Assembly (NCBI GenBank): GCA_027578815.1
Contig: JANBTH010000723.1
Span: 1-12,146, forward strand
DNA length: 12,146 nt
Reading direction: 5' to 3'
DNA from: Coemansia sp. RSA 1804
Taxonomy: Eukaryota; Kickxellomycota; Kickxellomycetes; Kickxellales; Kickxellaceae
In this document: piece after piece, positions 6,983-12,146 of the stretch
Layout of the letters: each line of letters opens with the position of its first letter
Numbering within the stretch: position 1 is the stretch's first letter
The notes under the pieces: model-generated
The model's database searches: none
Told to the model about the DNA's origin: nothing
Seen by the model: only the letters and a program-made list of their open reading frames with translations
Translations under genes and position numbers: made by a program

Positions 6983-9103
6983 TTAAATTAATATATATTT
7001 GGGCATCGACCTCCATCGCAGCAGCGCGTAAGCAACAACGTTGAACACAGCAGCTATGAGGAGCAGAAACAATGTGTCCTGCAAAATGCTGAAACGATCC
7101 ATTCCGTTGACATGTATGACCTGTTCACCCGTTGTGTAGCACTGCGTTCCTGGAGCGCACTCAAATACTTTGCCGCTGAATTCGTTTTTCACAAGCGCAG
7201 CGTACGTGTAGTAGACTGGGTTGATCCAGCGCACCCATTTGAGCGCTGGACTGATTGTTGTTGGGTTGGCTATCAGGCCGCCAAACAGCAGCTCAATTAT
7301 CACAATGGCTGGCGCAACAACGAAGGCAATGTCCATGCTCTTCACAGCCGATCCTATCATCAGCATGAACGATATGGATACGACGTTCAAGCACGAAAAC
7401 ACGCCCAGAGCGGTAAAGAACTTTGGAGCACTGAACGTTAGATGGCTTATAAAGTAGACGCCTGTGGTGAATATCACACCGCAGATAAGCGCTATTGGCA
7501 CAAACGTCGTGACTTTGGACATGTAGAAGGCGGTGGCACCATATACCCCTGCCGACCGCTCGCGGAGCATTATGTCTCGCTCCTCGAAAAACGCTTGCAA
7601 GGCTGGCATTATTATTGGAAACGTGGCATTCAGTGCTATTGTGTAAAGAATCCCCATGCGGTTCTGTATGCTAATAGAGTCGTGCTTCAGGTAGAAGAAC
7701 ATGAACCCTACTATCAGCCCTGTAACCAGAGACTGCATTACCTGGCTAACTAAGTATGGTCTGTTGCGCAAGACATTAACCCAGTCCCGCCGAACAAGCG
7801 TCTTGTACTCGTGCATCCTGCTGTTCCTTGACTTGCCAGGCAACCTTGGTTTCCCTGCTTGGGCTTGCTCTGGCGATAGCATGTCCGAAACCTGCGTTTC
7901 GGTTGCATCCTTGTCGCTCAACATTAAACATGAATCCAAGTTACCCTCCTGCTCGCTGTACAGCCGTTTGGTTTTGTAGCGAATAAAGTTGTACACAAGT
8001 ATAGCCACACGACTCTTGCTCTCAGCAAGGACTCGTTCGCTGCGGTAGTCCAGCGTCATCAGATCCACAAAATAGTCAGCTGGATTTTCATGAACTGGAC
8101 ACCGATACCCAATGTTTGCAAAGTACTCGATTGCAGAAGATGTTGGTCCAAAGTACACTAGATGGCCCTGGGACAGTAGAATCACCTTGTCAAACGTGTT
8201 GAAGATTCGCGCGCTGGGCTGGTGAATTGTCATCAGCACTGCAATGTCTTTTTCTCTAGCAATTGACTTTACAAGTTCAACAACCTGCTGTGAGGAGTTG
8301 CTATCCAGCCCTGAAGTCGGCTCGTCCAGAAACAACAGCTGAGGATCTGTCAGAAGCTCTGTTCCAATACTGACACGTTTGCGTTCTCCTCCGGATATCC
8401 CACGGGCCGTCTTAATGCTTCCAATCTGCGCTCCTCTTACACTTCCAAGCCGTAGTTGTTTTATGATGCTGGAAACACGCCTGTTCTTTTCCTGGGTCGA
8501 GTACTGACTGTTTGACAAGCGTAGTCTGGAAGCGTAGACCAGAGTCTCTTCAATGGTAAGCAGTGGATGCACCAGGTCGTCCTGTTGGACATATGATGTC
8601 TCTTGCTTGAATGTGTCGGCGTCGCGTCGTTCCCCACGATAAAGAATCTCTCCACTCAGATGGCCACCAACAATACGACCAGATAAGGCATTAAGCAGCG
8701 TGGTTTTGCCAGCACCCGACGACCCGATGATAGCAATGGTCTCGCCAGCCCTCACTTGACCGCTGACCTGGCTCAAAATAGTACGGGAGGCAGCAGTGCT
8801 TATACTATTTATGCCGGCTTCAATCTCATACGAGAGATTGTCCCACGATAAAACAACCTCCTTTGGCACCCCACATGAAATCTTTGGAGTGCGCAGCAAA
8901 TCCGGCGCTACATCGAATGTATTAAGAGCAAAGTCGTTGGGTATGTCGTTGTAGAATGATATCGAGGCATCGTCGTATATTGAAATAGGCGACACTGTTG
9001 CATCGTAAATGTTTGCAGTGCTGTCCTCGGTTCTAACATGCGAACCGCCACTCTCTCTGTAAGAGCGTAGGATTCTTGACTCTTCAGATGTATTGTAGCC
9101 CAT
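6983..9103 (-). CDS. ABCG (WHITE-type) half-transporter, 706 residues
   Basis: A half-size ABC exporter in the reverse order typical of ABCG proteins: nucleotide-binding domain first, then six membrane helices. It must dimerise to work. Nucleotide domain: Walker A GSSGAGKT at 127-134, Q-loop YVQQDD at 171-176, signature ISGGE at 236-240, Walker B LLFLDE at 256-261 and H-loop His294. All are intact. NPADYFVD (340-347) follows the domain. A polar linker of about 65 residues (370-435) leads to helices near 450-472, 483-506, 530-552, 561-585, 591-613 and 674-696. Cys649 and Cys655 lie in the last extracellular loop, where ABCG2 has disulphide cysteines. The N-terminal 75 residues are extra relative to the neighbour and contain three IYD-like motifs (32-34, 42-44, 50-52). 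The start is ATG 9103, and no other Met occurs before the core. No intron is needed. Substrate unknown; ABCG relatives move sterols, lipids, pigments or drugs. Confidence 0.95.
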   Translation of the reverse strand: MGYNTSEESRILRSYRESGGSHVRTEDSTANIYDATVSPISIYDDASISFYNDIPNDFALNTFDVAPDLLRTPKISCGVPKEVVLSWDNLSYEIEAGINSISTAASRTILSQVSGQVRAGETIAIIGSSGAGKTTLLNALSGRIVGGHLSGEILYRGERRDADTFKQETSYVQQDDLVHPLLTIEETLVYASRLRLSNSQYSTQEKNRRVSSIIKQLRLGSVRGAQIGSIKTARGISGGERKRVSIGTELLTDPQLLFLDEPTSGLDSNSSQQVVELVKSIAREKDIAVLMTIHQPSARIFNTFDKVILLSQGHLVYFGPTSSAIEYFANIGYRCPVHENPADYFVDLMTLDYRSERVLAESKSRVAILVYNFIRYKTKRLYSEQEGNLDSCLMLSDKDATETQVSDMLSPEQAQAGKPRLPGKSRNSRMHEYKTLVRRDWVNVLRNRPYLVSQVMQSLVTGLIVGFMFFYLKHDSISIQNRMGILYTIALNATFPIIMPALQAFFEERDIMLRERSAGVYGATAFYMSKVTTFVPIALICGVIFTTGVYFISHLTFSAPKFFTALGVFSCLNVVSISFMLMIGSAVKSMDIAFVVAPAIVIIELLFGGLIANPTTISPALKWVRWINPVYYTYAALVKNEFSGKVFECAPGTQCYTTGEQVIHVNGMDRFSILQDTLFLLLIAAVFNVVAYALLRWRSMPKYILI

Positions 9104-9955
9104 TAATTATATTTTATATTCGTTTTACGGATACGACTGTCAAAGAAATTAGTGAAAAGGGTACCAGCCTGTTTGTAGATAGCAGAACACGAACAAAGCA
9201 ACGAGAAACAATTTAGTATTTACAAGTATATAGAAATTCAATCTCGCTTTAATAACGCACCAAAAAAAACCCCAAAAAGTTAGCAAAAACACCGCAGTAG
9301 ATGGAATATATAGAATATGAGCAGGGTTATTTGTCGTTTCTGCCAACTGGCGCAATGAACGCAGTAACTAAATGGTGTATGGCCTACTTTTCCTCCGGCC
9401 AAAATAAAAGATGCTGGAATAAAGCAGAAGGGGATTTAGATGCAAGCCACAAGAAAGAAGGAGCGAAAGAGATATCGAGTGACGGGAAACGTAAAACAAG
9501 AATAAAGAGAGCAAGAGTGGAGGATTATTACATGCAGGCTCACTGCGTGTGGTTAAATTTCGCCTGCTATTCACAAATGTAGACGAAATAACATGTCTGG
9601 ATTCCAAAGAAAGAAAAACCAATATAATAATACAAATTCACTCATTGCTCGAAAGCCACTTTAACCCATTAATTTATGGCCACGTTCCATACAAGTCCCA
9701 TTCCAGCCTTTTATTTTATTACAGTTTATTTTATTTCTCTGCTCAGTGTCTAGTTCACCAGACACACTTGCTAGAGCGAATGCTGGGGTTTAAAAGATAG
9801 AACTACACACACAAGTCTAAACAATATAAAACAGCTAGCATTTGTAGGAAAAGAATAGTTGGATACAAGCAACGTTTACCATGGATAGCAAGAGATTATA
9901 AGAAGGTTTATGTAATAGCGGAAAGAGAATAATTAAAAATGTAACATATGACAGC
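9104..9955 (-). promoter_or_regulatory. spacer between the tandem ABCG genes: promoter/leader of one, 3' flank of the other
   Basis: About 850 bases between two minus-strand transporters. The part around 9425-9525 is purine-rich on the plus strand, that is, CT-rich on the minus strand, the usual look of a fungal leader or core promoter; it is 320-420 bases before the ATG at 9103. An AT-rich TATAAAATATAA-like stretch sits directly before the ATG, too close to act as a TATA box. A plus-strand frame at 9301-9582 (93 codons) and a minus-strand frame at 9368-9622 overlap this biased tract and have no recognisable domain; I regard both as chance. Confidence 0.5.
9710..9735 (-). terminator. cluster of four AATAAA signals downstream of the second ABCG gene
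   Basis: TTTATT occurs at 9710-9715, 9715-9720, 9725-9730 and 9730-9735, giving four AATAAA hexamers on the minus strand 220-246 bases past the TAA at 9956-9958. No closer AATAAA is present on that strand, so this is the best 3'-end signal for the transporter mRNA. Confidence 0.5.
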
Positions 9956-11887
9956 TTACACCCAAATAGTCTTTGGCTTTGCCACCCAGCGAAGGAAAAG
10001 ATAACCGGCAACGAGATCCACAAGGGCAAGCATGAGCAAGAACAAGACATTCTGCCAGATGGTAAAGCGGCCCACCGAATAGCCATCGATGACAGCCTGG
10101 CCATTGTGGTAGCACTGGACGCCAGACTGGCACTCAAACACTAGGTCGCTGAACTCGTTTTGTACAAGCGCAGAGAACGCGTACTGCACAGGGTTGACCC
10201 AGCGAATCCATTTGAGCACCGGTGTGACGACAGACAGATTAGCAAACAGACCGCCAAAGAGCAGCTGGATGGTAAGAACCGCGGGCGCAATGACAAAACC
10301 AACTTCCATGGACTTTACTACAGAACCGATAGCCATCAGGAACGCAACGGACACGGCTATTATGCAGTAAAACACTGCAAGACCAATAAAAAACTTTCCA
10401 GCGTCAATCGACAGACGGCTGATAAAGTAGACACCCAAGTAGAAGACGGTGTTGCTGATGACGGAAATCGGGAAGTAGGTTGTGAACTTTGAGATGAAGA
10501 ACGATGAGACACGGAATGTTGCAGACGAGCGCTCGCGAACCATGATATCGCGCTCCTTGTAGTAGAGCGTAAGCATGGGCATGATGACTGGGAAGGTTGC
10601 GTTGACAGCAATAATAAAAATAACGCCCAGTCGATTCTGCACGCTGATGGAGTCGTGTTTGAGGTAGTAGAAAATGAATCCAATCATCAGGGCCATAAAC
10701 ACTGCCTGCGTGATCTGGCCTGCCAGGAACGGCACATTGCGAAGCGCATTGAGCCAATCGCGTCTCGCAAGCGTCGAGTACTCGCTAAACCAGTTGTTGC
10801 GCGGAAGCTTTGCCTCAGTAGAGTGTGAGGCGTTGCCTGCTGAAGCCGCATCGTTCTTGGCCAGCGCTTTCTTCTCGCTGCTGACAGAGCTGCGCGACTG
10901 GCCATTGCCCGAGTATTCGACAAACTTCTCTGCCAGCGACTCAATCTGCGCCCTGCTCTTTGCAAGGGTCTCGTCGCTGCGGTAGTCCAGTGTCATGATA
11001 TCGACAAAGTAGTCTGCCGGATTCTCGTGCACAGGGCACTTGTAGCCGATGCCTTCAAAGTACTGGATAGACGATGCGGTGGGGCCAAAGTACACAACGC
11101 GACCCTGCGAGAGAAGAATAACCTTGTCAAAGATGTTGAAGATACGTGCGCTCGGCTGGTGAATGGTCATCAGCGTAGCAATGCCCTGCTCGACCGAGAT
11201 CTTCTTGACCAGCTCAACCACAAGCTCGGACGAGTTGCTGTCAAGTCCAGATGTTGGCTCATCGAGGAAAAGAAGACGCGGGTCGGTCAAAAGCTCCATG
11301 CCAATGCTAACACGCTTGCGCTCACCGCCAGACACACCGCGGGTGGCGGCATCGCCTATGGGGGTGTTTCGCGCGCCTTCGAGACGAAGCTGGCGAATGA
11401 CCGTGTTTACACGATCGAGCTTCTGGCTGGCGTTGTACTGGCTGTCCAGCATGCGCAGTCTGGAGGCATAAGACAGTGTTTCTTGCACAGTTAGCAGCGG
11501 ATGCATAAGATCGTCCTGCTGCACATACGCAGTGACGCGCTTGAAGTTTCCCGGATGGCGCGGCGCATTGTGATATAGGACGTGGCCGGACAGGCTTCCG
11601 CCGACAATGCGTCCAGACAATGCGTTCAGAAGCGTGGTCTTTCCGGCGCCAGATGATCCGATAATGGCGATGGCTTCGCCAGCACGCGCCTCGCCGGTTA
11701 TTCCGTGCAGAATTGTGCGCCATGATTCCTTCTTGTCGACCTTTGTTTTGACCTTGTAGACGAGATCTTCCCAGCTGAAGACAACCTCTGCATCGGGTGC
11801 AGCCGGTGAAGAATTGATGGAACCGGACTGCTGACCAGGGTGCTGGCCATACTGGGTGGCGACCTCTTCATCCGAGATTGCTGACAT
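9956..11887 (-). CDS. ABCG (WHITE-type) half-transporter, 643 residues, paralogue of the neighbour
   Basis: Same architecture as the adjacent 706-residue protein, and similar along nearly its whole length. Nucleotide domain: Walker A GSSGAGKT at 77-84, Q-loop YVQQDD at 121-126, signature VSGGE at 185-189, Walker B LLFLDE at 205-210 and H-loop His243. Predicted helices lie near 388-408, 420-440, 466-488, 497-521, 527-549 and 611-633. Cys586 and Cys592 have exactly the six-residue spacing of the paralogue's pair in the last outer loop. The cytosolic linker (about 318-365) is Ser/Ala/Lys-rich and unlike the paralogue's. The N-terminus is short (about 33 residues before the first beta strand). 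The start ATG at 11887 has A at -3 in an AAAA context; the first in-frame Met after it is well inside the domain. No intron is needed. Codon third positions look more GC-rich than in the paralogue, which may mean higher expression. Likely membrane: plasma or vacuolar; substrate unknown. Confidence 0.95.
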   Translation of the reverse strand: MSAISDEEVATQYGQHPGQQSGSINSSPAAPDAEVVFSWEDLVYKVKTKVDKKESWRTILHGITGEARAGEAIAIIGSSGAGKTTLLNALSGRIVGGSLSGHVLYHNAPRHPGNFKRVTAYVQQDDLMHPLLTVQETLSYASRLRMLDSQYNASQKLDRVNTVIRQLRLEGARNTPIGDAATRGVSGGERKRVSIGMELLTDPRLLFLDEPTSGLDSNSSELVVELVKKISVEQGIATLMTIHQPSARIFNIFDKVILLSQGRVVYFGPTASSIQYFEGIGYKCPVHENPADYFVDIMTLDYRSDETLAKSRAQIESLAEKFVEYSGNGQSRSSVSSEKKALAKNDAASAGNASHSTEAKLPRNNWFSEYSTLARRDWLNALRNVPFLAGQITQAVFMALMIGFIFYYLKHDSISVQNRLGVIFIIAVNATFPVIMPMLTLYYKERDIMVRERSSATFRVSSFFISKFTTYFPISVISNTVFYLGVYFISRLSIDAGKFFIGLAVFYCIIAVSVAFLMAIGSVVKSMEVGFVIAPAVLTIQLLFGGLFANLSVVTPVLKWIRWVNPVQYAFSALVQNEFSDLVFECQSGVQCYHNGQAVIDGYSVGRFTIWQNVLFLLMLALVDLVAGYLFLRWVAKPKTIWV

Positions 11888-12146
11888 TTTTCTTGTATTG
11901 ATTATGATGGGCGAGTGAAGATGTACTATCAGATACCAAGAGTATGGCTGTCGTGCTCGCGCTGTACAAGGAAAATATTAAGAAATGTAAAAAATGTAAA
12001 AGTGTTGTTTGTTGGAATAGATGAAGGACTAGGAGATTGTAGAAATTGAGAGAAGGATGCGAGGATTCGTTGGTCTTGTTTATATATACCCTGTTTCTGG
12101 CAATTTTCTTTGCCAAGATGTCTTCCTCTCCTCTCTGATAAAAAAA
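11888..12146 (-). promoter_or_regulatory. leader and promoter of the second ABCG gene
   Basis: The last 259 bases of the window lie upstream of the ATG at 11887. On the minus strand the part near 12020-12060 is CT-rich and a TATA box lies further up, consistent with a 5' UTR of about 150-170 bases. A minus-strand frame at 11868-12116 overlaps the leader and the start codon and is not taken as a gene. Confidence 0.5.
12079..12088 (-). promoter_or_regulatory. TATA box of the second ABCG gene
   Basis: TATATATAAA on the minus strand (12088 down to 12079), about 192 bases upstream of the ATG at 11887. It is the clearest TATA element in the window. A start of transcription about 30 or more bases downstream would fit the CT-rich leader. 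A regulated, TATA-dependent promoter would suit a transporter gene, but that is inference. Confidence 0.5.

Noticed and set aside
9301..9582. Plus-strand frame of 93 codons between the ABCG genes
   Set aside because: It lies on a purine-biased tract that is the CT-rich leader region of the minus-strand transporter, has no recognisable domain, and an opposing frame (9368-9622) is equally open.
11027..11494. 155-codon plus-strand frame antisense to the second ABCG gene
   Set aside because: It is the complement of the conserved nucleotide-binding domain, where strong codon constraint leaves antisense frames open. The sense frame has all ABC motifs.
3876..11887. Biosynthetic or defence gene cluster involving the hydrolase, TTL protein and ABCG pair
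   Set aside because: The genes are of mixed orientation with separate promoters, and belong to widespread housekeeping-type families. No core biosynthetic enzyme or regulator is present.
1..12146. CRISPR array, insertion sequence, prophage, tRNA or rRNA
   Set aside because: I saw no spaced direct repeats, terminal inverted repeats with a transposase, cloverleaf with a T-loop motif, or rRNA-like conserved stretch on either strand.

Overview
This 12.1 kb window reads as nuclear DNA of a fungus, probably an early-diverging, intron-poor one. Evidence: a clean spliceosomal intron (GTAAGT donor, CTAAC branch-like site, TAG acceptor), long spacers with pyrimidine-rich leaders and AATAAA signals, a Bem46-type hydrolase, a tubulin-tyrosine-ligase-domain protein of the fungal type, and two WHITE-type (ABCG) half-size transporters. 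The phylum is inference. Half-size ABCG genes in tandem and a TTL-domain protein lacking a SurE domain fit Zoopagomycota/Mucoromycota-like genomes better than yeasts, but nothing here proves it. There is no bacterial operon structure, tRNA, rRNA, transposon or CRISPR array that I can see.

Layout, left to right. 1-275 is AT-rich spacer. 276-512 (minus) is a possible 78-residue protein. 764-1939 (minus) is a 391-residue protein I do not recognise, mostly helical. 2310-3230 (minus) is a three-repeat mitochondrial carrier of the acylcarnitine/ornithine/basic amino acid branch; its ATG is at 3230. A divergent promoter of about 650 bp, carrying eight CACAG units, separates it from a plus-strand Bem46/ABHD13-type membrane-anchored alpha/beta hydrolase (3876-5126) with one phase-0 intron at 4071-4208. 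Next on the plus strand is a TTL-domain ligase (5481-6803), whose stop codon lies inside a consensus 5' splice site. It converges, with only 179 bp between stops, on a pair of tandem minus-strand ABCG half-transporters (6983-9103 and 9956-11887). The window ends in the leader and promoter of the second transporter, with a TATA box at 12079-12088.

Functionally this is an ordinary eukaryotic neighbourhood rather than a gene cluster: a mitochondrial solute carrier, a membrane hydrolase, a peptide-ligase-type enzyme and a duplicated efflux or lipid transporter. The one clear functional link is between the two ABCG proteins. They are half-transporters that must dimerise, so they could form homodimers or a heterodimer. 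I did not find a convincing undescribed system. The items most worth checking are the ABCG pair, the splice signals around the TTL stop codon, the unrecognised 391-residue protein, the possible 5'-UTR intron of the hydrolase and the CACAG repeat in the shared promoter.
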